The notes: generated by a model from the letters alone, not told the origin. A stretch of DNA of 55,785 nucleotides from Bdellovibrionaceae bacterium UBA6776 (GCA_002453155.1 DKGG01000052.1:36806-92590); one strand, 5' to 3'; shown: positions 17,788 through 27,207, counted from the first letter of the stretch. Made by a program: numbers and translations.

Positions 17788-19544
17788 AACCTCTCCAAAA
17801 ACCTCTTTGTATGACAAACTAAATTATCCAAATACGAAATTTGTTGGGTCCTCTCTAAGAGATAAGGATTCATTAAAACCATTCTAATCAATACAAGTTT
17901 ATCGTCGTCCTCATCTATGTTCCATGAATCAAATAATCGAGATAAAACGTTTTTATAATTCTTCGTTGTAAGTGTAGTTTTGGAACAAGAAACATCAGGA
18001 CTTTCTCTAAAAAATTTGTAGAGTGACTCTGTGGCTGTGTTTATATTATTTAGAGAGCTTCGATTTCCTACCACGCAAAAGCAAACAATATTAGTATCAA
18101 TAGGTTTATAAATCCTAATTTCTGGAATATTCTCTAATCGTCTACACAGCTCTCTAGCTGCGCATAATCCATACTCTAAAATTTGTCCAAAACCATTTTC
18201 ATTATACCCAACCACTTGACCATTAATCCAGGTCGCCGCAGCACCCGTAGCCGCACGTGATCCCTCAAGAGTGGTTGACCAAGTCGGATACTTAGCTTGC
18301 TGATTTAGCTCTAAATAGGGAGCTTCGAAGGAGGAAACTGAATAGCAATTTGAGTCTTTTGTTAAAATCGCACCACAGGCATAAGGTATATAACCCAATT
18401 TATGAGGATCTAAAGTTACTGATTCAACTCTATTTAAACTTTGCAGTGCCAAACGGCCCTTGGCTCCAAGAATTGAGTTATGCTTTTTTAATAGACAAGA
18501 ATAAAATCCTCCATAAGCTGCATCAACATGGTGCCAAATATGTACATCTTCCTTTTTAAGCTCGTCCAAATAGTCTTGGACCTCATTTACAGGATCAAGC
18601 CCACCAAGCTCCGTAGTGCCCGCAATCGAAACAACCATTAAAATTGGACGATCATCCAAACGTGCTTTAGAAATGTTTATCTTAAGATCTTCAATAGAGA
18701 GCTTTCCATCTGAATCTAGCTCAATAGGCCAAAAGGCATCTTCCCCCAAACCAAAAATAGAAGCCCCTTTTTGCCAAGAATAGTGTTTGCTTTGAGGCAC
18801 AAGAATAACAGGTCCTTTGAACGATAAACCCAGTTGACTCTTTAGACGATGAGCATACTCCCATGGCCCTTGAATAACGAAACTCCACTGCTTTGAGAGG
18901 GCTTCATCAATATTTAGATTATTAAGGTTGTACGAATAAATATTCCAACCACAGTGAGCCAACTCAAATACTCCTCTTTCAAAATGCTCACTGAAATTTT
19001 GATTGAGATAAAGTCCCTGAGATAACCAGTGGTCAAGTCGATACCGCGCGCGCCACAAAGCTTCAAAATTGGCCATAGTACCTCCTGATGTAAAATGACC
19101 TCTTCCATGCTCGGGACTCATTCCAATCATCTCAAGCAGCATATTGATTGCTTGAGTCTCTAATGTCTTTCCAACTCGTGCGACTTCAATCGAGGCATTA
19201 TTTGGATTATGTATGAGGGTAGCTATATGAGCCATAATTCCAGGAAGCAGCAGCTCTGAGGTCATATGGCCCGTATATCTTGGGCTATAGGTTGGAGTTT
19301 CACTTTGCAGCAACTCGAGAAGTTTATTTAAGCCGTCTGACATAGATTGTTGTTTACCTATGTAGTTCGAAGAGGTTGCCGCACTGGCTGATATAACTCT
19401 GCCATCAGTTGAATAAAGACTCGAACGCCACTTTGTCCAATGCTCCAAAATACTGATCCACGAACGCGAAAGCCATTCCTTATTTTCAGAGCTTGGTCCG
19501 AGAAAATATGGTTGAAATGAGTATTGCTGATCAATATTTTTCAT
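17784..19544 (-). CDS. PLP-dependent group II decarboxylase (glutamate/aromatic amino acid type)
   Basis: 586 residues. The fold-type I decarboxylase core shows GHFTSGGTMANFEAL (cofactor phosphate region), HVDAAYGG (the Asp that pairs with the pyridine nitrogen) and the Schiff-base lysine in LDPHKLGYIPY. The C-terminal RMVLMNP resembles glutamate/aspartate decarboxylase relatives. The substrate (Glu, Asp, Tyr or other) cannot be decided. It sits between the Rrf2 regulator and the hemerythrin gene, an unexpected enzyme for an NO/oxygen operon; decarboxylation could consume protons or make an amine. Confidence 0.85.
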   Translation of the reverse strand: MKNIDQQYSFQPYFLGPSSENKEWLSRSWISILEHWTKWRSSLYSTDGRVISASAATSSNYIGKQQSMSDGLNKLLELLQSETPTYSPRYTGHMTSELLLPGIMAHIATLIHNPNNASIEVARVGKTLETQAINMLLEMIGMSPEHGRGHFTSGGTMANFEALWRARYRLDHWLSQGLYLNQNFSEHFERGVFELAHCGWNIYSYNLNNLNIDEALSKQWSFVIQGPWEYAHRLKSQLGLSFKGPVILVPQSKHYSWQKGASIFGLGEDAFWPIELDSDGKLSIEDLKINISKARLDDRPILMVVSIAGTTELGGLDPVNEVQDYLDELKKEDVHIWHHVDAAYGGFYSCLLKKHNSILGAKGRLALQSLNRVESVTLDPHKLGYIPYACGAILTKDSNCYSVSSFEAPYLELNQQAKYPTWSTTLEGSRAATGAAATWINGQVVGYNENGFGQILEYGLCAARELCRRLENIPEIRIYKPIDTNIVCFCVVGNRSSLNNINTATESLYKFFRESPDVSCSKTTLTTKNYKNVLSRLFDSWNIDEDDDKLVLIRMVLMNPYLLERTQQISYLDNLVCHTKRFLERL

Positions 19545-19600
19545 ATGAAACTATTTTACCTGGTTATGATCTAACCTAATTCTAAATCCTTTCTTTTCAT

Positions 19601-20011
19601 TCACCTTCCATTTTCGATAGGGGTAACCTCATCAAGAGATGTATCCCCCAAAGCGTCCAAGAACATATTTAAAGCTCCTTTGAGTCGTCCCTTCAATGGG
19701 CATAGATTCATGAAGTAACATTTACAGTTTGCGTCGTTAAAACACTCAGCAATGTTAAAACTTTCTTCCGTTTGCAAGATAATAGATTTTAGAGTCAACT
19801 TTCCGGCATCTCTATTTATTTGCAGTCCACCATTGCGACCTCTTGATGTTTCGATATGTCCCAATTTAGCCAATTGGTTTGATACTTTAATCAGACTATT
19901 TCTTGGAACTGCCAAAACCTCCGATAATTCGTTTAACGTTACAAGCCGCTTAGTCTGATTTAGATACATCAGAACTCTGAGTGAATAGTCCGTGTGATCG
20001 GTTAATCTCAA
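19601..20011 (-). CDS. nsrR: Rrf2-family regulator, NsrR-like
   Basis: 136 residues. The start is TTG 7 bases after AGGAG, giving the classical MRLTDHTDYSLRVLMYL opening. The winged helix includes NELSEVLAVPRNSLIKVSNQL and RGRNGGLQI. Three or four cysteines (ECFNDANCKCYFMNLC) lie where Rrf2 proteins bind an iron-sulfur cluster. Between NnrS and other NO-related genes, it is most likely an NO-sensing repressor. A 25-bp palindrome at 23320-23344, upstream of both operon arms, is the obvious operator and would make the gene autoregulated. Confidence 0.85.
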   Translation of the reverse strand: MRLTDHTDYSLRVLMYLNQTKRLVTLNELSEVLAVPRNSLIKVSNQLAKLGHIETSRGRNGGLQINRDAGKLTLKSIILQTEESFNIAECFNDANCKCYFMNLCPLKGRLKGALNMFLDALGDTSLDEVTPIENGR

Positions 20012-20021
20012 TTTAATTCTC

Positions 20022-21140
20022 CTAGCATGAGGGCTTAGCTTGTGGTCCTGGTTTAAAAATTTTAACGAAAAAACTGATGCACCAACAAATCACCGCCAAA
20101 ACCCAAAATGAAGCAGCAAGATGCAAATAGCTTTTTTTCCATAAGCCATCTGAAAATCCATATAAGACACGACTCAACACTCCAAGACTCAAAAAACCGA
20201 CCACATACCAAAGCGCTTTTGATTTCATTTCTAAGTCAGTAGAATATGAACCATGTGCAAGGGTCACTCTTGTAGCAACTGCAAATGTAATTAGACCAAA
20301 ACAACCGATAAAAAGCATGTGGAGCCATGTTATATAAAGCAATGGCTGAAGCCAGCACATCAAAAATGTAACTGGTATAGTTGCTGCAACTATTCTTACC
20401 CCATATTTGAGCGCCGAGGGTCTATCTGACGATCGAAAAACTCTCCAAATGAAGAGCAAGTATATTAAGGTCAAAATAAATAGACCCAAGTAACCATTCG
20501 TATGACCAGAGCCACTAAAAAATAGAGCTCCGCATACGAATATTCCAAGAGTGTGAAAGATAAGGTGTTGAACTTTAGATGCATTTTCAAACTCCGATGG
20601 AAGTCCTGATAGAAATGAGAAAAACCTAGTGCCTATACCCAACACCAGAAGCAAGATCGTTCCCACGTGATAAAGATGAGTTCCCATATAACTATTACCT
20701 TGAAAATGATAAATCCCACCAAGTATCGCCAAGGTCATAGCCAAACCCACATGGGAAAAAAAGACGGGAATCGGCTTTACACTTTTAAGAATTCTTCGAC
20801 CTCCATAAAATAGTAGAAAAACAACTACTGCGATATTTGTTCCGTAGAACCATCTTCCATCAAGCGCCCATGTTTGGATAATTTGAAAAATGATTAAACC
20901 GACAGCGGTGGCGAACTCGTAAATATTCACTCCAGATGTACCAGTCATTCTGGGAATAGCCGTCATTAGAAATCCGACGATAAAGCTCCAAATAAATCCT
21001 CCTACGATAAGTCGGGAGTGAATAAAGATAGCGGGAGCACTAAACCAATTTAAATCTTGAACAAACCAAACACCAACAGCCAAAATAGAGCAGAATATTC
21101 CAATAGGAAAAAACACCTGATAAGGAGCAAGATTTTTCAT
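20022..21140 (-). CDS. nnrS: NnrS-family membrane protein
   Basis: 372 residues with about twelve hydrophobic segments. Typical NnrS features are YQVFFPIGIFCSILAV at the N-terminus, HSRLIVGGFIWSFIVGFLMTAIPR, RFFSFLSGLP, and conserved His residues in membrane helices (HMLFIGCFGLITFAVATRVTLAHG). NnrS is a haem- and copper-containing inner-membrane protein that relieves nitrosative stress. It begins 2 bp after the ATPase gene and ends 10 bp before the regulator gene, clearly one operon. Confidence 0.9.
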   Translation of the reverse strand: MKNLAPYQVFFPIGIFCSILAVGVWFVQDLNWFSAPAIFIHSRLIVGGFIWSFIVGFLMTAIPRMTGTSGVNIYEFATAVGLIIFQIIQTWALDGRWFYGTNIAVVVFLLFYGGRRILKSVKPIPVFFSHVGLAMTLAILGGIYHFQGNSYMGTHLYHVGTILLLVLGIGTRFFSFLSGLPSEFENASKVQHLIFHTLGIFVCGALFFSGSGHTNGYLGLFILTLIYLLFIWRVFRSSDRPSALKYGVRIVAATIPVTFLMCWLQPLLYITWLHMLFIGCFGLITFAVATRVTLAHGSYSTDLEMKSKALWYVVGFLSLGVLSRVLYGFSDGLWKKSYLHLAASFWVLAVICWCISFFVKIFKPGPQAKPSC

Positions 21141-21142
21141 TG

Positions 21143-23293
21143 TTAAACCTCCGGGACACTCAGTAATCGCAATGAGTTAAATAAAAGCGCCAAAAAACTA
21201 ATGATCATCGCAACTACAGCGCCAAGTGGAGAAAACTTTTCCATTGCTGCCAGACTAAGGGCAATCGCATTGTAAAGTAATGCCGCCGCCGCGTTTTGCT
21301 TAAGAACTGTGCGATATGACCCTGCATAATCCAACACTCTAAGAATTAAGTTTAAATTTGGAACTTTGATTTCAATATCTACAGGACCATATCCTAAGAT
21401 GCGGTGACCTAGACGAATACTGACATCAGCTTTCGCAAAGGCCAAGGTGTCATTAAGACCATCTCCCACAAAAATGCTTTTAGGCTTTATTTTATATGCT
21501 TTATCTTCTGGACTCAAGTTCCCAAAGTAAGAAACATTTTCGAAAGTACTTTCGAAGCGCTCTTGTCCCGCAAATGATGGGTCTCCTGATAGCACACCAA
21601 TTCTATAGCCTGAGAAGTTCTTCACTAAAGACTTAATAAACTTCAATGAACTTTCATCGTAACTTTTTTTGCTTATAATTTGGCCGACAAGTCGATTGTT
21701 GAAAGCCACATAGGAAGTGCTAATTGTCGCATCTGGAATTTCAATCCCTTCTGATGCCAAAAATAGCTTGCTTCCAATAGTAAATAGCTTGTTATCTTTC
21801 GTCCACGCAAAAGATCCTTTGCCGGGAATTTCATCAATTTTTTTAATTAAGCCACTACCTCTTTGTTTTTGATCTTTCAATAACCCGCGCAAAATAGGGT
21901 GCTGACTCTTTTGTGATAATTCTGATAGGTAGCTATCAATATTTTCACTGTCTTCGATCGGGAAATAAATAGATTCAACTGCTTCGAGCGTTCCCGTTTT
22001 ATCAAAATAAATGTTTTTAATATGAGCCAGATCTAAAAGAGCATCACTACGATATATAATTACTCCTACTTTTAATAAAGCCAAGTGTGCCATTTGCTTG
22101 GATAAAGGGATAATACTAGCAAACAGACAAGGGCAGAATATGAGAATTCCCACAAAGAAGGCTTCCACAATCGTCTTGATAGTTGAGCCGTTATGCCAGG
22201 CTATCAGTGCTAAAACGCCTGCACCCAAAAAGGCAATTACAGTCAATGAACTCTCTATCTTAGAAAATAATTTCGAATAATATGAGCTTTGCTTCTTTGC
22301 AATCAGAGCACTTTCAGCCCACTCATCTATTTTTCTATTGCCCTGAGAATTAGTTACACAAATTTCCAAATCGGTAGCGGCTATTGCACCCGCAAATACA
22401 TGATCTCCCCTACATAGAGAAATTGCGGTCGACTCTCCGCTAAGTAAATGATTATTAACAATGCACTTTGGAGACTCTATAACGCCATCAAATGGAATGG
22501 TTTCTCCAGAAAAAACTCGCACACTCTGACCTCTTTTTATTTGATGTGCTTCTGCTGGTTTCCATTCTTGGTCTTTCCAGACCCTCACTTTATTTTGAGC
22601 AGGATGGAGCTGAAATAAAATCGAAGCTGTCATTTTATTGATGATTGAATTCTCAATTTTTTTTGTTAATAGCAATAGAGCAATAATCATTGATCCGGAA
22701 TCAGCATATGAGATTGCTTCTCCGGTAGATAAATAAATAATGGATACTGTCATAGCAGAAAGACCGCCAAAGAAAATAAAAAGATCTAGAGTTAAGAGGC
22801 GACCATAAATTAAAGCACGAAGTCCTGATACTGCGTATGGATAAATCCCCAACAAAATTGCAGGTAGACCAAACATAGATGAACCTAGCGCGATAAGATA
22901 GACTTCCCTAGAAGATAGTCGTCCTCCGGAATATCCAGCAAATGCAATCATCGAAGCCCACATCGCCAAAAACCACACAATACTTACAAGTAACCACGGC
23001 ATTTTATTCTCTGAGTCCTTTTCAAGCTCTTTTTGAAAACCTCCGAGCCACCCCTCCACTTGCTTCTTTACTCCGAATCCAATTTGTCGAATTTTACTTT
23101 GAATGGTTTCGTCGATATTCCGAGATTGAGACTGTTCAATAACTTCTACCGAAAGAAGTTTGCTTGCATAATTGATATCAGCGGATTTAACACCTTCCAC
23201 TTTAGAAACCGCCTCACGCACACTTTTCGCGCATGTGGCACACCACATTCCAGAGACAAAGTATATGAGCTGATTTTGAGCTTTATGGGTCAT
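21143..23293 (-). CDS. ccoI: CcoI/FixI-type copper P-type ATPase for cbb3 oxidase assembly
   Basis: 716 residues from the ATG at 23293 (alternative ATG 23329 lies inside the operator palindrome). An HMA domain with GMWCATC is at the N-terminus; TM6 carries CPC (IFCPCLFAS), with DKTGT phosphorylation and GDGLNDTLAF motifs. CcoI/FixI proteins have this low-similarity P1B form and deliver copper for the CuB site of cbb3 oxidase. It is divergent from ccoN, and the promoter gap holds the palindromic operator. First gene of the ccoI-nnrS-nsrR-decarboxylase-hemerythrin operon. Confidence 0.88.
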   Translation of the reverse strand: MTHKAQNQLIYFVSGMWCATCAKSVREAVSKVEGVKSADINYASKLLSVEVIEQSQSRNIDETIQSKIRQIGFGVKKQVEGWLGGFQKELEKDSENKMPWLLVSIVWFLAMWASMIAFAGYSGGRLSSREVYLIALGSSMFGLPAILLGIYPYAVSGLRALIYGRLLTLDLFIFFGGLSAMTVSIIYLSTGEAISYADSGSMIIALLLLTKKIENSIINKMTASILFQLHPAQNKVRVWKDQEWKPAEAHQIKRGQSVRVFSGETIPFDGVIESPKCIVNNHLLSGESTAISLCRGDHVFAGAIAATDLEICVTNSQGNRKIDEWAESALIAKKQSSYYSKLFSKIESSLTVIAFLGAGVLALIAWHNGSTIKTIVEAFFVGILIFCPCLFASIIPLSKQMAHLALLKVGVIIYRSDALLDLAHIKNIYFDKTGTLEAVESIYFPIEDSENIDSYLSELSQKSQHPILRGLLKDQKQRGSGLIKKIDEIPGKGSFAWTKDNKLFTIGSKLFLASEGIEIPDATISTSYVAFNNRLVGQIISKKSYDESSLKFIKSLVKNFSGYRIGVLSGDPSFAGQERFESTFENVSYFGNLSPEDKAYKIKPKSIFVGDGLNDTLAFAKADVSIRLGHRILGYGPVDIEIKVPNLNLILRVLDYAGSYRTVLKQNAAAALLYNAIALSLAAMEKFSPLGAVVAMIISFLALLFNSLRLLSVPEV

Positions 23294-23319
23294 TTTATTC
23301 CAATTGACATCTTTTTTTA

Positions 23320-23344
23320 AATGTTGCATTTTAAATACAACATT
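23320..23344. promoter_or_regulatory. Palindromic operator, probable NsrR-like site
   Basis: AATGTTGCATTT, one central T, then AAATACAACATT: a 12-1-12 inverted repeat with a single mismatch. The form resembles the 11-1-11 NsrR/Rrf2 operators that contain ATGCATTT half-sites. It lies between the divergent ccoI and ccoN genes, and an Rrf2 regulator is encoded in the ccoI operon. Confidence 0.65.
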
Positions 23345-23399
23345 ACAATAAAATAGTTCGTGGGGATGCGCCAGGACTAAGATCTGGTAGGTGAAAAAT

Positions 23400-24935
23400 A
23401 TGGATGCAAAGCTGGTGTTCTTGATACTGACTTTCTCAATTTCAATTTTGGGGATGGTCGCTTTTGTAGTCGCCCTTATTCAAAAACAAGTTTTAGTGCC
23501 TCCATCTGCCGCAAGATCCATATTTTCTGACGGTAAATCTGGACACAAGGAGTTGGACCAACCAGGAAAACAGAGCGAGATTTGGAAAGCATTGGATCAA
23601 TCCGCCAAGGCTCCGATTTTATTTTTTCTTGTCTCCTCAGTGATTTGGCTTGTTTTAGGATCAATTTTCGGGCTGTTGGTTTCCTTTAAGTTTCATAGTC
23701 CTGACTTCTTGGGAACTCAGGCCCTGCTCACTTTTGGAAAACTTCGCCCACTACATTTAAACATCATTGCCTATGGCTGGCTTAGCTTTGCAGCTTTGGG
23801 CATTGCCCTTTGGCTTGTTCCGAGGCTAACCCGCGTGCCTCTACAAAACACCAAAGTTCTGTATGCCGCCGGAGTTTTGTGGAACATTGGGGTGATCCTA
23901 GGTTGTATCGGAATTTTATTTGGATACACCGACGGACTTGAATGGCTTGAGTTTTGGTGGCCTATAGATATTCTTTTGGCAATTGCTGGAGCTATGGTTG
24001 CTATCCCTCTTTTCCACACGATTTATCTAAGTAAAGAAAAACATCTCTATGTCACCATGTGGTATACGATAGCCGCTTTAATTTGGTTCCCCGTGCTCTT
24101 TGTTATAGCCAACTCTCACTTTCTTCATACGGGAGTTCAGCAGGCTATTGCAAACTGGTGGTTTGCTCACAATGTTCTTGGCCTTTGGGTGACTCCGTTG
24201 GGCCTTGGAATCATATATTATCTTCTCCCTAAAATCATTGGGCATCCAATTGCCTCTTATCAACTTTCTTTATTTGGGTTTTGGGGATTAGCGCTTTTTT
24301 ATTCTCAAGTAGGGATGCACCATCTTCTCGGTGGACCAATTCCAACATGGATTGCCAACTTGTCAATCGTTATGAGCGCTGGCATGGCAATCCCCGTTAT
24401 TACGGTTGCAATCAATCATCACGTTTCAGCCTATCGACATTTTCACGTTTTAAAAGATTCCGTAGTTTTAAGATTTATCGTGTTTGGGGCGATGTCTTAT
24501 ACAGTGAGTTCCCTTCAAGGGTCTTTACACTCCTTAAGAACTTTTAATTACATAACACATTTTACTCATTGGACTGTTTCTCACGCTCACCTAGGACTTT
24601 ACGGTTTTACAACGATGGTTTTATTCGGAGGTATTTACTTCGCAATGCCTCGACTCGTAGGAAGAAATTGGAAATACCCAGGCTTAATCAATGCCCACTT
24701 CTGGATCGCTGCCAGTGGAATCATTCTTTACGCCGTCGCTCTAGGTATTGGTGGATGGCTTCAGGGAATGGAGTTAAGAAACCCTCAAGGAAGCTTTGAA
24801 GCATCGATGACAATAACTTTACCATATCTTGTTATGAGGAGTGTCGGTGGCACACTTATGCTCATCTCTCATTTCCTACTTTTATATAATATTTTGTCTC
24901 TTCTGTATTCTAAAGATAAGGAGGCTTTAGCATGA
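23400..24935 (+). CDS. ccoN: cbb3-type cytochrome c oxidase subunit I
   Basis: 511 residues with about twelve to fourteen membrane helices. Haem and CuB histidines are visible: LRPLHLNIIAYGWLS (low-spin haem), WWFAHNVLGLWVTPLGLGIIYYL (CuB plus cross-linking Tyr region), HLLGGPIP, and FTHWTVSHAHLGLYGF (high-spin and low-spin haem His). The ATG at 23400 has AGGTG six bases upstream; GTG 23391 is an alternative. It is the catalytic subunit of a high-affinity oxidase for low-oxygen respiration. It overlaps ccoO by 4 bp. Confidence 0.94.
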   Translation: MDAKLVFLILTFSISILGMVAFVVALIQKQVLVPPSAARSIFSDGKSGHKELDQPGKQSEIWKALDQSAKAPILFFLVSSVIWLVLGSIFGLLVSFKFHSPDFLGTQALLTFGKLRPLHLNIIAYGWLSFAALGIALWLVPRLTRVPLQNTKVLYAAGVLWNIGVILGCIGILFGYTDGLEWLEFWWPIDILLAIAGAMVAIPLFHTIYLSKEKHLYVTMWYTIAALIWFPVLFVIANSHFLHTGVQQAIANWWFAHNVLGLWVTPLGLGIIYYLLPKIIGHPIASYQLSLFGFWGLALFYSQVGMHHLLGGPIPTWIANLSIVMSAGMAIPVITVAINHHVSAYRHFHVLKDSVVLRFIVFGAMSYTVSSLQGSLHSLRTFNYITHFTHWTVSHAHLGLYGFTTMVLFGGIYFAMPRLVGRNWKYPGLINAHFWIAASGIILYAVALGIGGWLQGMELRNPQGSFEASMTITLPYLVMRSVGGTLMLISHFLLLYNILSLLYSKDKEALA

Positions 24936-25528
24936 ATAAAGCCTATATTTTTATTCTTGGCGGTACTAGCACAATAACACTATCTATCTTTCTTTTTGTA
25001 CTCGCGCCTCGTGTGCAAATTATAGATGTGAATGAAAAAGGGATCAGCGCTCAAGAGCCTTATTCGGAAATAGAACTTAAAGGCAGACAAACCTACATGG
25101 AAAATGGCTGTATCTATTGTCATTCTCAACAGGTCAGAGATCCTTCAGTTGGAGCAGATAAGTATTTTGGCTGGGGACGTCCAAGTAAACCCTCTGACTA
25201 TATCCATGATGAACCACATCTTTTGGGAACTATGAGAACAGGACCTGATTTATCAAATATCGGGTCAAGGCAACCCAGTAAAGATTGGCATCATCTTCAT
25301 TTTTATAATCCTCGTATTCTGGTGAAGTGGAGTATCATGCCGCGATTCTCATTCCTCTATGAGGAAATTTCATCTAATGAAAGTCCCGCAGAAAATGCCA
25401 TTCGTGTTCCCGGCGAGGAAAGCCAATGGATTATTCCTAGCCAAGAGGCCGAGGCTCTTGTTGCTTACATGTTAAGTTTAAGAAGAGATCGTGATCCTGA
25501 AGCCGTTCAAAAGGAGTCTAAACAATGA
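24932..25528 (+). CDS. ccoO: cbb3 oxidase subunit II, mono-haem cytochrome c
   Basis: 198 residues: an N-terminal membrane anchor (about 5-27), then a periplasmic cytochrome c domain. The haem motif is CIYCH within GRQTYMENGCIYCHSQQVRDP-like sequence, followed by WGRPSKPSDY, GTMRTGPDLSNIGSR and a Met ligand region (SIMPRFSFL), all diagnostic of CcoO. ATGA overlaps on both sides with ccoN and ccoP imply one transcript. It passes electrons from CcoP to CcoN. Confidence 0.94.
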   Translation: MNKAYIFILGGTSTITLSIFLFVLAPRVQIIDVNEKGISAQEPYSEIELKGRQTYMENGCIYCHSQQVRDPSVGADKYFGWGRPSKPSDYIHDEPHLLGTMRTGPDLSNIGSRQPSKDWHHLHFYNPRILVKWSIMPRFSFLYEEISSNESPAENAIRVPGEESQWIIPSQEAEALVAYMLSLRRDRDPEAVQKESKQ

Positions 25529-26166
25529 GTTCGTTTAAAGAAGATCGCATTGAAAATGAGAAAAATGAGCCTAGCGAGGCCTCTTCACTTAAATATATTA
25601 ACGTTCCCTTGGTGTTGATCGCTTTGTTGTTAGGTTTTGGTATCACCTATTTAGCTTTAAAAACTGACAAAGTAACTATGGAGGTGGGCGATAGTCGAAC
25701 AGAACCATCAGTAGATATTAGAAAAGAAGACAGTCCAACGGATATAAATAAAGATAGTGGTAAAATTGACATTTCAAAGCTGATGGAAAAGGGAAAACAA
25801 GTCTACACCACAACTTGTCAAGCTTGCCACCAAGCGACTGGTGCAGGCATTGAGAGCGCATTTCCTCCTTTAACAGGATCGGAGTGGGCCACTGGAAGTC
25901 GGCATCGCTTGGCGGCGATAGTGCTTCATGGGATTCAAGGCGAAATTACCGTTAATAATAAAAAATATAATAGCGTAATGCCGCCATTTAAAGATCAACT
26001 TTCTGATGAAGATATCGCTTCTGTGACTACCTATATTAGAAACTCTTTCGGCAATACCGCAGAACCAGTCACTCCAGAGATCGTCGCAAAGGTTCGTGAA
26101 GATACAAAAGACAAGACCGGGTCTTGGGCCGGAGAGCAGGAACTCAATAGTAAAAGTTGGGATTGA
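25525..26166 (+). CDS. ccoP: cbb3 oxidase cytochrome c subunit (CcoP-like, single haem)
   Basis: 213 residues: a membrane helix (about 28-48), an acidic linker, and one cytochrome c domain with CQACH (about residue 98) and a Met ligand in VMPPF. Standard CcoP has two haem c domains and about 300 residues; only one is present here. No ccoQ gene is visible between ccoO and this gene. The start overlaps ccoO by 4 bp. It is either a reduced CcoP or a cytochrome taking CcoP's place. Confidence 0.85.
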   Translation: MSSFKEDRIENEKNEPSEASSLKYINVPLVLIALLLGFGITYLALKTDKVTMEVGDSRTEPSVDIRKEDSPTDINKDSGKIDISKLMEKGKQVYTTTCQACHQATGAGIESAFPPLTGSEWATGSRHRLAAIVLHGIQGEITVNNKKYNSVMPPFKDQLSDEDIASVTTYIRNSFGNTAEPVTPEIVAKVREDTKDKTGSWAGEQELNSKSWD

Positions 26167-26168
26167 GT

Positions 26169-26612
26169 ATGAGTAAGGATCAAGAAATTAATGAGACGAG
26201 TGCCGTTCAAGTTAATGGAATTGTATTTTCGCATAAGGATATCTCAAAAGTTGTTGATGCTTTTTACAGAAAGGTGGAGCACGATCCTATTTTAAAAGTG
26301 CCATTTCGATCTGTACACGATTGGCCCGAACATATAAAACGATTGACTCACTTTTGGTGGATTCGATTTGGCGGCAAGCCTTATATGTTCTCTCATTATA
26401 ATCCTGTTACTAAACATTATTTCGCAGGCTTTAATCAAGAATTTCTTAGTCATTGGTTAAATCTGTTTCATCAAACACTTAATGAAAAATTGAGTCCGCA
26501 ACAAGCCATGATCTGGAAAACTATTTCAGAGCAGATGGGGCAAGGACTCTCAATTAGAAATGAACACTTTAAAAAGGAGTATGAAAATAAGCGCTTCAAA
26601 TCAAATCGTTGA
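26169..26612 (+). CDS. Group III truncated haemoglobin
   Basis: 147 residues from ATG 26169, two bases after the ccoP stop. The pattern is that of group III (P) truncated globins: AFYRKVEHDPILKVPF, WPEHIKRLTHFWW, and HYNPVTKHYFAGFNQEFLSHW with the proximal-His region. Such globins in epsilonproteobacteria and others bind O2 and NO and accompany microaerobic respiration, which fits its place behind the cbb3 genes. Confidence 0.87.
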   Translation: MSKDQEINETSAVQVNGIVFSHKDISKVVDAFYRKVEHDPILKVPFRSVHDWPEHIKRLTHFWWIRFGGKPYMFSHYNPVTKHYFAGFNQEFLSHWLNLFHQTLNEKLSPQQAMIWKTISEQMGQGLSIRNEHFKKEYENKRFKSNR

Positions 26613-27207
26613 TATTGCAAAAAAATCTAAAATTAAAATTCATGAGCCCTTTGCAGATTTTCTGCATTCTTCTGATGAAGAAGCCAATTTCGAGATTTCC
26701 CTATTAGATTGCTACCACCTCGCAGGTCATGCCTGTCACTCGATGACAGGGGCATTTTTAGTCACTCAAGCTGCTGTTGAAAAACTTTTTCCAGAATCTA
26801 AAACTTGCGAAAGAGGTGACGTTATAGTCGAATTTGGATCTGAGATTGATAAAAAGGCGACTGGCCCCCGCTCGAATGTGATTAGCTACATAACTGGAGC
26901 ATGGGGAGAGACCGGATTTCCTGGTCTTAAAGGTCAATTCTCACGAAAAAACTTGATCTCCTACGGTCACAATGACTTAAAAGAAAATGAAGTTAGATTC
27001 CGACGTATTTCCAATGGAAAAGAAGTTATTGTCGAATATAATCCAAGCATCGCAACAAAAGAGCTGAGTTGCCAACTTTCCTTTCCTGAAAGCTGGAGAG
27101 AGGAAATTTTTGCCATATTAAAAAACAAAGACAGGGTCGTAGAAGTCACTGAGAAGATTGAAATGAGTACTTGCGGCACTGGCTCCAACCCAAATGGCTG
27201 CAGTTAA
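26581..27207 (+). CDS. FmdE-like protein of unknown function
   Basis: 208 residues (ATG 26581; a start at 26560 is possible). AGGAG sits unusually close to the ATG. The central GHACHSMTG motif, followed by a helix and then CERGDVIVEFG, resembles the N-terminal part of FmdE, named after the formylmethanofuran dehydrogenase E subunit and known from many non-methanogens, where function is unsettled. The C-terminus is Cys-rich (STCGTGSNPNGC). It overlaps the globin gene by 32 bp and belongs to the cbb3 operon; metal or haem binding through HxC is possible. Confidence 0.5.
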   Translation: MKISASNQIVDIAKKSKIKIHEPFADFLHSSDEEANFEISLLDCYHLAGHACHSMTGAFLVTQAAVEKLFPESKTCERGDVIVEFGSEIDKKATGPRSNVISYITGAWGETGFPGLKGQFSRKNLISYGHNDLKENEVRFRRISNGKEVIVEYNPSIATKELSCQLSFPESWREEIFAILKNKDRVVEVTEKIEMSTCGTGSNPNGCS

